Shown here: positions 7,987 to 17,065 of the stretch, piece after piece
Layout: each line of letters starts with the position of its first letter
How positions within the stretch are numbered: the first letter of the stretch is position 1
Origin: MedAcidi-G1 sp002713545
Lineage (GTDB): Bacteria > Actinomycetota > Acidimicrobiia > Acidimicrobiales > MedAcidi-G1
Assembly (NCBI GenBank): GCA_964013895.1
Contig: CAXGYF010000004.1
Span: 1 to 64,000, forward strand
Reading direction: 5' to 3'
Length of the DNA stretch: 64,000 nucleotides
Translations under genes and position numbers: made by a program
The notes under the pieces: generated by a model
Told to the model about the DNA's origin: nothing
The model's input: the letters and a program-made list of their open reading frames with translations, nothing else
Databases searched by the model: none

Positions 7987-9052
7987 TAAAACGAAATTCC
8001 ATTACGTCGCCGTCCTCAGGTTTGTATTCTTTGCCTTCACTTCTAACGAGTCCGGCTTCTCTAGCCTTTAGCCATGAGCCTTGTTCTAGCAGTGACTGCC
8101 ATCCGATTGTCTCAGCTCGAATAAACCCTCTTTGGAAATCGGTATGGATTCTGCCTGCGCATTCAGGGGCACTTGAACCTTGCCTGAAAGTCCATGCTTT
8201 ACTTTCCTTCTCTCCAGTTGTAAAGAATGTTCTCAAACCCAAGAGGTGATACGCAGAACGAACGAACCTCGACAAGGCACCTTCTCCCAAACCAAGCTCT
8301 TCTAACATTTCTGACTGCTCTTCGGGAGTTAATAAAGCGGCTTCTGACTCAAGTTGAACACACATTCCTATAACTTCTTGATCTGGTAGTTCCGCAATGA
8401 CCGGTTCTAGTATTTGATTTGTTCGTTCCACTTGATCTTCACCCATATTCACAACAGCTAATACTGGCTTGTCTGTTAATAGGAAAAAATCAGACAACAT
8501 CTCTCTTTCGCTCGATATTAAATCACTTTTGTAGATCGGAATTCCTTGATCAAGCTGTTCCGAAGCGTGTTTCAAAGAATCAAGAGTTTGACCAATAGAT
8601 TTGTCAGATTTAGCTACTTTTTCGATTTTTGATAACTGTTTCTGGGTGGTTTCTAGATCTGCTAGCGCTAGCTCTACTTCTACAATTCTTAAATGCTCAA
8701 CAGGATCTGTTGGCCCTGGTACATCGTCATCTGAAAATGCTCTAAGCACAAAAACGATAGCGTCAACTTCTCGTATACCTGCGAGGAAACGATTTCCTAA
8801 GCCTTCTCCCTTAGCTGCACCTTCTACTAATCCACCAATATCAGTGAATTGAATAGTGGCCGAGACTATTTTTTGCGAATTACTCATCTCTCCCAGAAGA
8901 GTTAGCCTGCTGTCTGGGACACGAGCTACCCCTTCATTAGGATCTGTGGTGGCAAAAGCATAGGGTGCCGCCAAAGCACCACCTCCGGCTAAAGCATTAT
9001 AAAGCGAAGACTTACCGGCATTAGGCAACCCAACAAATCCAAATCTTTCCAT
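7979..9052 (-). CDS. ychF: YchF/OLA1-type GTP-binding ATPase
   Basis: A universally conserved Obg-related P-loop protein that binds the ribosome and prefers ATP. The P loop GLPNAGKSS is at residues 6-14, the G3-like DIGGLVEGAAKGEGLGN at about 68-84, the NMGED motif in place of NKxD, and the C-terminal TGS domain ends in a family-typical way (FQRGFIRAETIGW, DGDVMEFRFNV). The ATG at 9052 is chosen because AAGGG stands 6 nt before it; an upstream TTG at 9058 is too close to that site. It is the first gene of the minus-strand housekeeping run and is divergent from the bL37 gene. Confidence 0.95.
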   Translation of the reverse strand: MERFGFVGLPNAGKSSLYNALAGGGALAAPYAFATTDPNEGVARVPDSRLTLLGEMSNSQKIVSATIQFTDIGGLVEGAAKGEGLGNRFLAGIREVDAIVFVLRAFSDDDVPGPTDPVEHLRIVEVELALADLETTQKQLSKIEKVAKSDKSIGQTLDSLKHASEQLDQGIPIYKSDLISSEREMLSDFFLLTDKPVLAVVNMGEDQVERTNQILEPVIAELPDQEVIGMCVQLESEAALLTPEEQSEMLEELGLGEGALSRFVRSAYHLLGLRTFFTTGEKESKAWTFRQGSSAPECAGRIHTDFQRGFIRAETIGWQSLLEQGSWLKAREAGLVRSEGKEYKPEDGDVMEFRFNV

Positions 9053-9136
9053 TTGCAACCCTTAAATAATAAAAATCAGACAATTAGACTAAGACAAGGA
9101 TAAGGTCTCTGCGCCCTAATGAGGTAGCCTGCCGTT

Positions 9137-9226
9137 ATGTCGAAACGTACAAGTAAAAAGAAAACCAATGCCAGACGCAAAAAAGCTAATCACGGCCGCA
9201 AACCAAATATGGGCAGAAACAGCTAA
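9137..9226 (+). CDS. Large ribosomal subunit protein bL37 (actinobacterial micro-protein)
   Basis: This 29-codon frame encodes MSKRTSKKKTNARRKKANHG followed by RKPNMGRNS. The pattern of a short Lys/Arg-rich start then K-A-N-H-G-(K/R)-(R/K)-P-N matches the 24-residue mycobacterial ribosomal protein bL37, seen in 50S structures and missed by most annotation. The present protein has a 5-residue extension after the conserved Pro-Asn. There is no obvious Shine-Dalgarno. A nucleoside permease gene follows 33 nt downstream on the same strand. Confidence 0.85.
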   Translation: MSKRTSKKKTNARRKKANHGRKPNMGRNS

Positions 9227-9259
9227 TTGGAAAATCTCAATCAATAAATTGTTTATCTG

Positions 9260-10309
9260 ATGAATAACTTCCGCTTATTTCTTATGCCAATTCTGGCAGT
9301 AGCACTTGCCATTGCTACAGGTGCAATAATAATTGCCCTTTCAGGTTCATCACCGGTAGATGCATATAAAGCTTTAATAGAGGGATCACTAAGTGATTCA
9401 AAAAGTATTGGAAGAACTTTAGAAAAGGCCACACCTCTTGTCATGGGGGGTCTCGCAGTGGCTTTCGCTTTTAAGGCCGGACTTTTCAATATCGGCGGTC
9501 AAGGACAGCTAGTATTTGGTGCTCTAATAGCGGGTGCTGTTGGATATGGAATTACTGGCCTTCCATGGATAATCCATACGCCACTAGCTCTATTGGCTGG
9601 TGCGATTGCCGGAGCTATGTGGGGAGCTATTCCAGGGATTCTTAAAGCAAGCAGGGGCGCTCATGAGGTGATCACGACAATCATGTTGAATTTCGTTGCA
9701 CTGAACATGACTGACTGGCTTGCATCAAAAGTCTGGAGAGAAGAAGGTGTCATAGTTAGAACTCCTCACATCGAAAGCAGCGCTGAAATTCCCAGATGGG
9801 GAGAATTGCCTGCCGGTTTCTTTTTGGCTGTAGTCATCGCTTTCTTGTGTTGGTATTTGTTACGTAGCACGACTTTTGGCTTTGAAATAAAATCTGTAGG
9901 ACTAAATCCGAATGCTGCCAGTTATGCAGGTATCTCCGTCAAAAAAATTATCATTATGACTATGGCCATTAGCGGTCTCCTAGCAGCTCTCGGTGGCGCA
10001 ATTGAGACTCAGGGGGTTGTCGGAAGATATGAACCAGGATTTAATGCTGGACTTGGTTTCGAGGGCATAACTATCGCTCTCCTAGCCAGAACTCACCCAT
10101 TGGCAGTTATACCGGCGGCAATTCTTATAGGAGCAATGGAAGCGGGAGGATCGATGATGCAATTTAAAGCTGACGTCTCCCCGGAAATTACTGACATTAT
10201 TCAGGCTCTAATTCTAATATTCGTAGCCACACCGCTAATAGTTAGATGGTTCTTGAGTCAGAAAGAAGAGAATGAGCTTTCCGTTTCAACAACTTGGGGT
10301 TCTTCATGA
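9260..10309 (+). CDS. ABC transporter permease, BMP/nucleoside family (first subunit)
   Basis: An inner-membrane permease of the branched-chain/BPD_transp_2 fold, with about 9-10 hydrophobic segments over 349 aa. Family hallmarks are GGLAVAFAFKAGLFNIGGQGQ at about 62-82 and GAHEVITTIMLNFVA at about 133-147, together with a periplasmic loop before the second helix set. Relatives (YufP/NupP) work with a second permease, a double-domain ATPase and a BMP lipoprotein to import purine nucleosides. Here the second permease overlaps by 4 bases (ATGA) and the ATPase follows, but no BMP gene is present. Enzymes of adenosine metabolism nearby support nucleosides as substrate. Confidence 0.9.
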   Translation: MNNFRLFLMPILAVALAIATGAIIIALSGSSPVDAYKALIEGSLSDSKSIGRTLEKATPLVMGGLAVAFAFKAGLFNIGGQGQLVFGALIAGAVGYGITGLPWIIHTPLALLAGAIAGAMWGAIPGILKASRGAHEVITTIMLNFVALNMTDWLASKVWREEGVIVRTPHIESSAEIPRWGELPAGFFLAVVIAFLCWYLLRSTTFGFEIKSVGLNPNAASYAGISVKKIIIMTMAISGLLAALGGAIETQGVVGRYEPGFNAGLGFEGITIALLARTHPLAVIPAAILIGAMEAGGSMMQFKADVSPEITDIIQALILIFVATPLIVRWFLSQKEENELSVSTTWGSS

Positions 10310-11322
10310 GTGAAAACCAACCAAGAGATGTTAAAAAATTCTTTTTCAATAAGAGATGGTGGATTTTAACTACCGTACTTCTCGTATTTTTTACACTCTG
10401 GACAGCAGAATTTCAGCAGGCAAATACCACCTCTGTTCTGGTCAGCACTCTAAGACACTCCACTCCGCTAGTGCTTGGGGCTATGTGCGGACTTTTATGT
10501 GAACGATCCGGTGTCATCAATATTGGAATTGAGGGACAAATGTTGATGTCCGCTTGGGGTGGTTTCATGGTTGCTTCCACTTCCGGCAGTCTGCTGCTAG
10601 GTGTATTTGCGGGAATAGGAATAGGAATGATGATGGGAGGCGTGCTAGCGGGTATTTCAGTAGGTTTGCGCGGTGATCAAATAATTGCTGGCACTGTGAT
10701 AAATATTGCCGCAATCGGAATAACGAGTTTCTTTTTCTCCTTAGGACGAACACTTCCTTCCGGAAAAGCCCAGGTGATCAAACTCGGACCCTTAGCAGAT
10801 ATACCGATCGCTGGAAGAGTTTTATTTTCAAATAAACCGATTACGTATTTAACACTTTTGATGATTCCAACTCTTTGGTTTCTTCTTTTCAGGACTAAGT
10901 GGGGGCTACGCACTAGGGCTGTAGGCGAACACCCAAGTGCGGCAGAAACTGTTGGAATCTCTGTGATAGGAATGCGCTATTTTAATGTCGTAATGGGGGG
11001 TGGTGTCGCAGGTTTAGCAGGAGCGTACCTAAGTCTGGAAGCCGTTGGGTCCTTCGAACGTGGCATGACGAACGGGAAAGGTTTTGTTGCCTTAGCTGTC
11101 ATGATTTTTGGCCGATGGAACCCTGTGGGCGCGTGGGGTGCTGCCCTTCTATTTGGTTATGCAAGTGCGATCCAAACACAGTTCCAATTTAGGGATTGGT
11201 TGACGAATGACCCTCAATTTATTGGGATAATTCCTTTTGTAGTAACAATAGTTGTTCTAGCTGGATTCGTAGGAAGAGCTAGACCCCCTGCCTCTATCGG
11301 TCAACCTTATTCAAGGGAATAA
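10306..11322 (+). CDS. ABC transporter permease, BMP/nucleoside family (second subunit)
   Basis: The partner permease (338 aa, YufQ/NupQ-like) is hydrophobic throughout. It carries the family motifs TLRHSTPLVLGAMCGLLCERS and GVINIGIEGQML at about residues 45-80, and a conserved GLRTRAVGEHPSAAETVGI loop near 200 that should contact the ATPase. The ATG at 10306 overlaps the stop of the first permease and is preceded by GGGG; a TTG 12 bases upstream is less likely. The ATPase gene begins 4 nt after its stop. Confidence 0.9.
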   Translation: MSENQPRDVKKFFFNKRWWILTTVLLVFFTLWTAEFQQANTTSVLVSTLRHSTPLVLGAMCGLLCERSGVINIGIEGQMLMSAWGGFMVASTSGSLLLGVFAGIGIGMMMGGVLAGISVGLRGDQIIAGTVINIAAIGITSFFFSLGRTLPSGKAQVIKLGPLADIPIAGRVLFSNKPITYLTLLMIPTLWFLLFRTKWGLRTRAVGEHPSAAETVGISVIGMRYFNVVMGGGVAGLAGAYLSLEAVGSFERGMTNGKGFVALAVMIFGRWNPVGAWGAALLFGYASAIQTQFQFRDWLTNDPQFIGIIPFVVTIVVLAGFVGRARPPASIGQPYSRE

Positions 11323-11325
11323 CAG

Positions 11326-12852
11326 ATGCCATCGAACACTCTCGCGCTTGAAGCAACTGATATTTCGAAGACATTCGGAAGTGTAAAAGCGAATGATCAA
11401 ATAAACCTTGCGATAAAAAAAGGTAAAATTCACGCTCTTCTAGGTGAAAACGGTGCCGGTAAAAGCACCTTAGTTAATATTCTTTTCGGTCTTTATAAAG
11501 CTGATTCTGGAACAGTAAAAGTAAACGGTGATTCTGTGGATCTTGGACGCCCCAAAGATGCAATCGATCGCGGAATAGGGATGGTGCATCAACATTTCCA
11601 ATTAGTGCCCGTTTTAACTGTTGCAGAAAATATTGTTTTAGGTAACGAACCAGCCAACAAGGCCAATGTGATAGATATCGAGAACGCCAAGGAAAAGGTC
11701 AGAGAGTTGGCAGAAGAATACCAGCTTGATGTAGACACCGAGGCGACTGTCGAAGACTTGCCTGTCGGCACACAACAGCGAGTTGAAATTCTTCGTTCTC
11801 TTTATAGAAAAGCAGATATTTTGATTCTGGACGAACCTACTGCCGTTTTGACACCTCAGGAAACTGATCACCTTCTGCAGGTCCTTAAGAGACTTGCCTC
11901 ACAGGGTGTTGCGATAATTTTTATCACCCACAAGCTGAGAGAGGTTCTTGAGGTAGCAGACGAAGTTACAGTAATGCGAAACGGTCAAGTAGTCGGCTCT
12001 ACAACTCCAGCAGAAACAGATGAGTCTGGTCTCGCCGAAATGATGGTTGGCCGCAGTGTCGTTCTACGCGTTTCAAAAGAAGCAGCATCACCCAATGAAA
12101 CGGTGCTTAGTGTAAGAAACCTTTGCGTTCAAGATGACAGGAAACTTCTAGCGGTAAATAATTTATCTCTTGAAGTGAGATCAGGTGAAATTTTTGGCAT
12201 AGCCGGAGTCGAAGGAAATGGGCAAAGAGAACTCGTTGAAACAATTACTGGATTGAGGAAGATAGATACGGGAGAAATTTTTATTGGAGATACTTCGATA
12301 AATGACCTTTCACCGAGACAAATCAGTGAATTGGGCGTTGCGCACATTCCTGAAGATAGAGAGAAACACGGACTGATTGGGGCGCATTCAGTAGCAGACA
12401 ATTTAATTCTTAACAGGTATTACAAGTCTCCCTACTCCAATCGCGGCATCCGTCAACAAAAAGCGATTGCTAACTATGCCAAAGAAATGGTTGAAAAATT
12501 CGACATACGCACGCCTAGCATTGAGACACCGTCGAGTTCTTTGTCGGGTGGAAACAAACAAAAAGCTATTGCTGCTAGAGAGTTCTCGCATAATGCAAAA
12601 CTTTTAGTTGCCGCCCAACCCACGCGAGGCATAGATGTAGGAAGTATAGAGTTCGTGCATCAACAGTTGATTAAACAAAGAGACCAAGGATTGGCTGTAC
12701 TTTTAGTTTCTGCTGAATTAGACGAAATTCTTAGCCTCTCGGACCGTATCGGTGTTATATATCGCGGCCAATTAATCGTTACCGCAAATGCTGCCGATCT
12801 TGACCGAAATAGAATCGGCAGAATTATGACAACAGGTTCAGATTCGGCTTAA
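11326..12852 (+). CDS. ABC transporter ATP-binding protein, BMP/nucleoside family, two NBDs
   Basis: A 508-aa protein with two fused nucleotide-binding domains, as in RbsA/YufO. The first has a complete Walker A (GENGAGKST, about 40-48), the signature region LPVGTQQRVEILR (about 145-157), Walker B (ILILDEPT) and a switch His. The second has a degenerate P loop (GVEGNGQREL, about 296-305), the signature LSGGNKQKAI and RGIDVG. One strong and one weak ATP site is usual in this family. It completes the permease-permease-ATPase operon and provides energy for import. Confidence 0.94.
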   Translation: MPSNTLALEATDISKTFGSVKANDQINLAIKKGKIHALLGENGAGKSTLVNILFGLYKADSGTVKVNGDSVDLGRPKDAIDRGIGMVHQHFQLVPVLTVAENIVLGNEPANKANVIDIENAKEKVRELAEEYQLDVDTEATVEDLPVGTQQRVEILRSLYRKADILILDEPTAVLTPQETDHLLQVLKRLASQGVAIIFITHKLREVLEVADEVTVMRNGQVVGSTTPAETDESGLAEMMVGRSVVLRVSKEAASPNETVLSVRNLCVQDDRKLLAVNNLSLEVRSGEIFGIAGVEGNGQRELVETITGLRKIDTGEIFIGDTSINDLSPRQISELGVAHIPEDREKHGLIGAHSVADNLILNRYYKSPYSNRGIRQQKAIANYAKEMVEKFDIRTPSIETPSSSLSGGNKQKAIAAREFSHNAKLLVAAQPTRGIDVGSIEFVHQQLIKQRDQGLAVLLVSAELDEILSLSDRIGVIYRGQLIVTANAADLDRNRIGRIMTTGSDSA

Positions 12853-12856
12853 AAAT

Positions 12857-13609
12857 ATGAGCATTGAGATTAACCTAAGTGGGAATGTCGCATTGGTAAC
12901 TGGCGCAAATAGTCCAATAGGTTTAGCAATCGCTTCTGAACTGAAAAAAGCAGGAGCAGAACTGATCCTCGCCGTGAACAATAATGATGCCAATGCAAAA
13001 TCCTTCACAAATTCTGTGCCTGCAACGATTCTGAGTGCAGATCTTAGAAATCCTCAGGAAGTCGAAAAACTTATTGCTGAAACTTTTGACATAAACCACC
13101 AGTTAGACATAGTCGTCAATAATGCCGCTATTCAAAATGTTGAAAACTTAAGCGAAATAGACTCCGACAGTTGGGATGCTGTTTTAGAGACAAACCTCAG
13201 AAGTGTCCATCTTGTGATGCGTGCAGCATTACCTGCTTTAGAAAAAAGCAAAAACGCTTCAGTTGTAAACATAGTTTCGATTGAAGGACACCAGCCGGCA
13301 AGGGGTCATTCTCATTATTCGACAAGCAAAGCTGCTTTATTGATGTTGACCAAATCCGCTGCTCTTGAGTATGCGAATCTTGGTATTAGGGTAAATTCTG
13401 TTTCTCCTGGACTAATTGATGACGGAAACCTTAAAGAACGCTGGCCTGAAGGACTCGATAGATGGTTAAATTCTGCTCCGCTTGGAAGGGTTGGCGACCC
13501 TAAGGACATAGCCGATGCCGTAGTTTTCCTATCTTCTCCTATGGCAAGTTGGGTAACTGGATCAGATTTAGTGGTGGATGGCGGCATCTCGACTAATGCG
13601 ACCTGGTGA
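12857..13609 (+). CDS. Short-chain dehydrogenase/reductase (SDR)
   Basis: A classical 250-aa SDR. The NAD(P)-binding motif TGANSPIG is at residues 15-22, NNAA at about 88-91, the catalytic Ser at 141 (NIVSIEG) and the Tyr-x-x-x-Lys pair at 154/158 (YSTSK). The C-terminus closes with the family pattern PLGRVGDPKDIADAVVFLSS and GSDLVVDGG. The substrate is unknown. It starts 4 nt after the nucleoside transporter ATPase, so an imported sugar or nucleoside derivative is possible but unproven. Confidence 0.88.
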   Translation: MSIEINLSGNVALVTGANSPIGLAIASELKKAGAELILAVNNNDANAKSFTNSVPATILSADLRNPQEVEKLIAETFDINHQLDIVVNNAAIQNVENLSEIDSDSWDAVLETNLRSVHLVMRAALPALEKSKNASVVNIVSIEGHQPARGHSHYSTSKAALLMLTKSAALEYANLGIRVNSVSPGLIDDGNLKERWPEGLDRWLNSAPLGRVGDPKDIADAVVFLSSPMASWVTGSDLVVDGGISTNATW

Positions 13610-13610
13610 A

Positions 13611-14084
13611 TTATTGATAATAATCACTTCGAGTTAATTCATAAATTTTTTTCCTACTATCTGGCCAACCGTTGAGCAGTTCTTCTCTGTCTGCCAACTG
13701 AAACATTTCTTGTGAATAAGGAGGGGCCATCGTGGTTCCTAATAAAGTCCACTCTCCTGTTGTCTTCGAGCCTTGCCAAACTCCCGGTTCGACAATTACC
13801 TGTGGTCGCTGTCCGGAATCAAGATCCAAACCTAGAACCAGTTCTTCGGTCTTTCCAGCAGAATTCAGCAAAAGCATCTGTGCGGGCGCTCCTGCGTAGT
13901 AGTGATAAATTTCAGTTGCTTCCAACTTGTGCATTGCAGAAAAATTGTTCTTACTCAACAAATAATAGATGGCTGTAGAATTTTTGTCTTTGAGAGTTTG
14001 TGCCCACATGCCGCCTTCCAAGGCCAAAGGTTCAAGACCGAGAATGTCAGATATCTCTTCTGCGGTCTTTTCTTTATCTAGCAC
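13611..14084 (-). CDS. Cupin (DUF985 / cupin_5) family protein
   Basis: A 157-aa single-domain cupin. Recognisable blocks are EGGMWAQTL near the N-terminus, TAIYYLLSKNNFSAMHKLEATEIYHYYAGAP with its metal-site His residues, RPQVIVEPGVWQGS and WTLLGTTMAPPYS. Members bind a metal ion and some act as sugar or nucleotide-sugar epimerases; the reaction here is unknown. The start codon is GTG, preceded by AGAAG, and overlaps nothing: the amidohydrolase stop lies 3 nt upstream. It converges with the SDR gene with one base between the stop codons. Confidence 0.85.
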   Translation of the reverse strand: MLDKEKTAEEISDILGLEPLALEGGMWAQTLKDKNSTAIYYLLSKNNFSAMHKLEATEIYHYYAGAPAQMLLLNSAGKTEELVLGLDLDSGQRPQVIVEPGVWQGSKTTGEWTLLGTTMAPPYSQEMFQLADREELLNGWPDSRKKIYELTRSDYYQ

Positions 14085-14087
14085 CTT

Positions 14088-15380
14088 CTAATCCTCTGCC
14101 AGTCTGAAAGCTCTTTCCTTGACCTCTCTCAAAGCCTTTTCCTCGTCAATTGTTACCAACTCTCCCTCAGAGAGAACTTTAGAGCCACCTACCCATACAT
14201 CTGTCACTTCCCTACTAGCTCCAGACCAAACTAGATGAGCCAAGGTTTCATTCAAATCAGTCGATGGTGTGAAAGTGCTGTAATTGGTATCAATTCTTAT
14301 CATGTCCGCTTCCCAACCTGCTTCTAGGCTTCCGACTTGATCTAGGCCAATCGCTTTTGCCGAATTTCGGGTAGCCATTCCCAAGGCTTCCGATGGTGTT
14401 ATCAAGGTTGCATCGAGGTTATTAACTCTTGCTAAAAGCGCTGCAATTTTAACTTCCTCCCATAAATCGAGCGTGTCGTTAGAAGCAGGTCCATCTGTTC
14501 CTAAACCTATTGTTATACCTTTATTAATCATTTTTTCTATAGGTGCTATTCCGGAGCCGAGTTTCATATTACTAACAGGGCAATGAGCGACAGATACATT
14601 CGAATCAGCTAAGAGCGAAATGTCGTTATCATTAACCCAAACACAATGGGCAGCTAAAACATTTCCTTCTAATATTCCGTTTTCACTGAGAATTTCAACA
14701 ATGCTTTTACCATATTCAGATTCAAGTTGGGAGCTTTCTTCCCGAGTTTCTGCAAGGTGGATATGAAACAATAGGTCAAGCGATCTTGCGAACTCAGCTA
14801 ACTCCATGCATGCTGGTATCCCCAAATCGTAAGCTGAGTGTGGGCCTAAACCTACGGTAATTTTTCCTTCTGGATCATGGTGGAGGTTATAAAAGTCTGT
14901 GAAATTTTGAAGTCTTGACTCTGAATATGAAGATTTAAAAACTCCTGGTGTAATAACCAGTCTTGCTTGTGAGATTTTTGCAGCTTGGACTAGAGCTTCC
15001 TCAAAAAGATACATTTCGCAACTTGTCGTAACACCAGCACGAAACATTTCGGCAGAGCCTAAAGTCATACCCCAAAAAGCATCTTCTTCATCCATTTTTC
15101 CTTCGCGCGGCCACATTGCCTCAGTCAGCCATCTTCCTAATGGAAGTCCATCTCCCGCTCCCCTAACTAAAGTCATCGGTGTATGACAATGGGCGTTAAC
15201 TAGGCCCGGCATCAGAAGGCCGCCTAGTTGGAGGGTCTGTACATCTGTTGAAATTTCTGCCGATGCGGGGCCCACAAAAGCAATTTTCCCGTCTTCAATA
15301 TCTATTACACCGGGAGAATAAACATTGTTATGAGCATCACAGGTCACAATCGTGTCGGCGATATAGCGCTGAAACTGCAT
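14088..15380 (-). CDS. Amidohydrolase, 5'-methylthioadenosine/S-adenosylhomocysteine deaminase-like
   Basis: A 430-aa TIM-barrel amidohydrolase of the TrzA/AtzA/MtaD group. The metal-binding motif is NAHCHTPM at about residues 63-70, with later histidines in LLFHIHLAET and LAAHCVWV, and the catalytic Asp in GLGTDGPASNDT. The N- and C-terminal strands form the usual small beta domain. MtaD-type enzymes deaminate methylthioadenosine, SAH or adenosine. Neighbouring adenosine deaminase, adenosine kinase-like and nucleoside transport genes favour a purine nucleoside substrate, though guanine-type or ureido substrates cannot be excluded. No clear ribosome site precedes the ATG. Confidence 0.85.
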   Translation of the reverse strand: MQFQRYIADTIVTCDAHNNVYSPGVIDIEDGKIAFVGPASAEISTDVQTLQLGGLLMPGLVNAHCHTPMTLVRGAGDGLPLGRWLTEAMWPREGKMDEEDAFWGMTLGSAEMFRAGVTTSCEMYLFEEALVQAAKISQARLVITPGVFKSSYSESRLQNFTDFYNLHHDPEGKITVGLGPHSAYDLGIPACMELAEFARSLDLLFHIHLAETREESSQLESEYGKSIVEILSENGILEGNVLAAHCVWVNDNDISLLADSNVSVAHCPVSNMKLGSGIAPIEKMINKGITIGLGTDGPASNDTLDLWEEVKIAALLARVNNLDATLITPSEALGMATRNSAKAIGLDQVGSLEAGWEADMIRIDTNYSTFTPSTDLNETLAHLVWSGASREVTDVWVGGSKVLSEGELVTIDEEKALREVKERAFRLAED

Positions 15381-15484
15381 AAAAAAAGGCTAGTTGAGAA
15401 AACAGATTTCCTTACAATTTCGCCAGCATTCGTCTTTTAATCATTTAAGCAGTAATCTTCAAAGACCTAATAAGTAAGGGAAAA

Positions 15485-16300
15485 ATGTCAGCCCACAAAG
15501 AAAGTAGCAAAAAGAGTCTTAGCGACAAAGCAAAATGGTGGGACACATTCCCTTGGTGGGGAGTTGCTATAGTCGCCATTCTTTTCTGGATGGGGTACCA
15601 GATAGTAACTAAAAACAGCTACGAACTGGCTTGGGACAGAGTGATACCAGGTATAAGTATTACCATCACAGCAACCCTTCAAGCATTTGCTATTGCCCTA
15701 GCTTTGGGGTTATTAGCTGGGATGGGCCAGCTCTCTAAAAATGTAATCTTACGGAACTTAGCTAGAACCTACGTTGAATTTATTCGCGGCATCCCCATAC
15801 TTCCTCTTATATTTACCGTTGCTCTTGTTTTGATTCCTCAACTTCAAAATGCGTTGGGTTTTAAACTTTCATTTCAGATGAGAGCGACTGTGACTCTCGC
15901 TTTTATTTACGGTGCATACATGGCAGAAATTTTCAGAGGAGGCATTCAGTCAATCGCCATCGGTCAGGTAGAGGCAGGAAGATCGCTTGGATTAAGCAGG
16001 CGTCAGACAATGAATTCAATCGTTCTACCTCAAGCAATGAGAGCAATCATTCCTCCTTTAGGAAACGATTTCATCGCAATACTGAAAGACACATCACTAC
16101 TTTCTGTTCTAGGGGTTCTTGAAGTCACACAACGAGCAAGACAATTTTCGGCCAGCACCTTCAAATTCCGGGAAGGGTACTTTGTTTTAGCTTTCATTTA
16201 TCTAATCCTCACACTTGGCCTTAGTCTGCTTCTGGGGGTTCTCGAAAGAAGAATGACACGTGATGACAGAGGTGTCCGAAGCAATAGAGGTATTGACTAA
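15485..16300 (+). CDS. Polar amino acid ABC transporter permease (HisM/GlnP type)
   Basis: A 271-aa permease with a cytoplasmic N-terminus and about five membrane helices. The HisM-family start (GISITITATLQAFAIALALG) and the ATPase-contact loop EAGRSLGLSRRQTMNSIVLPQAMRAIIPPLGN (about 165-196) are clear. AAGGG lies before the ATG. The ATPase gene overlaps its stop by one base. No periplasmic or lipoprotein binding subunit is encoded here, so the substrate (probably a polar amino acid) is inferred from family only. Confidence 0.92.
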   Translation: MSAHKESSKKSLSDKAKWWDTFPWWGVAIVAILFWMGYQIVTKNSYELAWDRVIPGISITITATLQAFAIALALGLLAGMGQLSKNVILRNLARTYVEFIRGIPILPLIFTVALVLIPQLQNALGFKLSFQMRATVTLAFIYGAYMAEIFRGGIQSIAIGQVEAGRSLGLSRRQTMNSIVLPQAMRAIIPPLGNDFIAILKDTSLLSVLGVLEVTQRARQFSASTFKFREGYFVLAFIYLILTLGLSLLLGVLERRMTRDDRGVRSNRGID

Positions 16301-17028
16301 TGATCTCGATTAGGAATCTTTCGAAAACCTTTAATAAAAACATTCATGCTGTTAAAAATGTTGACTTGGAAATAGCTGAAGGAGAAGTTGTAGTCATTGT
16401 TGGTCCCAGCGGTTCAGGCAAATCCACAGTTCTTAGATGTATTAACAGGCTTGAGATCCCGACTGAAGGATCAATAGCTATCGATGGCGTCGAGTTAACC
16501 GACCCAGAATGTGATATCGACACAATAAGAGCTGAAGTGGGCATGGTGTTTCAACAATTCAACTTGTTCCCTCATTTAACAGTGATGGAAAATGTCTGTT
16601 TAGCTCAACGAAAAGTAAGGGGACGTAGCAAAAGTGAAGCTAATGAAATGACAATGAAGCAACTTACGAGAGTAGGAATTCCCGATAAGGCAGATTCATA
16701 TCCGCGTCAACTGTCAGGTGGACAACAACAAAGGGTGGCTATTGCTAGGTCATTAGCGATGGAACCGAAAATTATGCTTTTTGACGAACCTACTTCAGCA
16801 TTAGATCCTGAAATGGTAAAAGAAGTTCTAGATGTAATGCTTGAGCTTGCCTCAGAAGGAATGACTATGGCAGTGGTTACACATGAAATGGGTTTTGCGA
16901 AAGCAGCTGGTGACCGTTTAGTTTTTATGGACGAAGGAATGGTTGTTGAAATCGGTCCACCTAATCAGGTTTTCGACAGTCCTAATGAACAAAGAACTAA
17001 GGATTTCTTCGACAAGATCCTTTATTGA
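16300..17028 (+). CDS. Polar amino acid ABC transporter ATP-binding protein (GlnQ type)
   Basis: A 242-aa ATPase with Walker A GPSGSGKST (about residues 34-42), Q loop VFQQFNLFPHLT, signature LSGGQQQRVAIARSLAM, Walker B IMLFDEPTSALDPE and the switch motif VVTHEMGFA. These are textbook features of the GlnQ/HisP group. The start overlaps the permease stop (TAATGA), indicating coupled translation. It energises the permease encoded immediately upstream. Confidence 0.95.
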   Translation: MISIRNLSKTFNKNIHAVKNVDLEIAEGEVVVIVGPSGSGKSTVLRCINRLEIPTEGSIAIDGVELTDPECDIDTIRAEVGMVFQQFNLFPHLTVMENVCLAQRKVRGRSKSEANEMTMKQLTRVGIPDKADSYPRQLSGGQQQRVAIARSLAMEPKIMLFDEPTSALDPEMVKEVLDVMLELASEGMTMAVVTHEMGFAKAAGDRLVFMDEGMVVEIGPPNQVFDSPNEQRTKDFFDKILY

Positions 17029-17065
17029 CTTCTTTTTTGTTCCATCCAACTAGATAGACTTAGGC

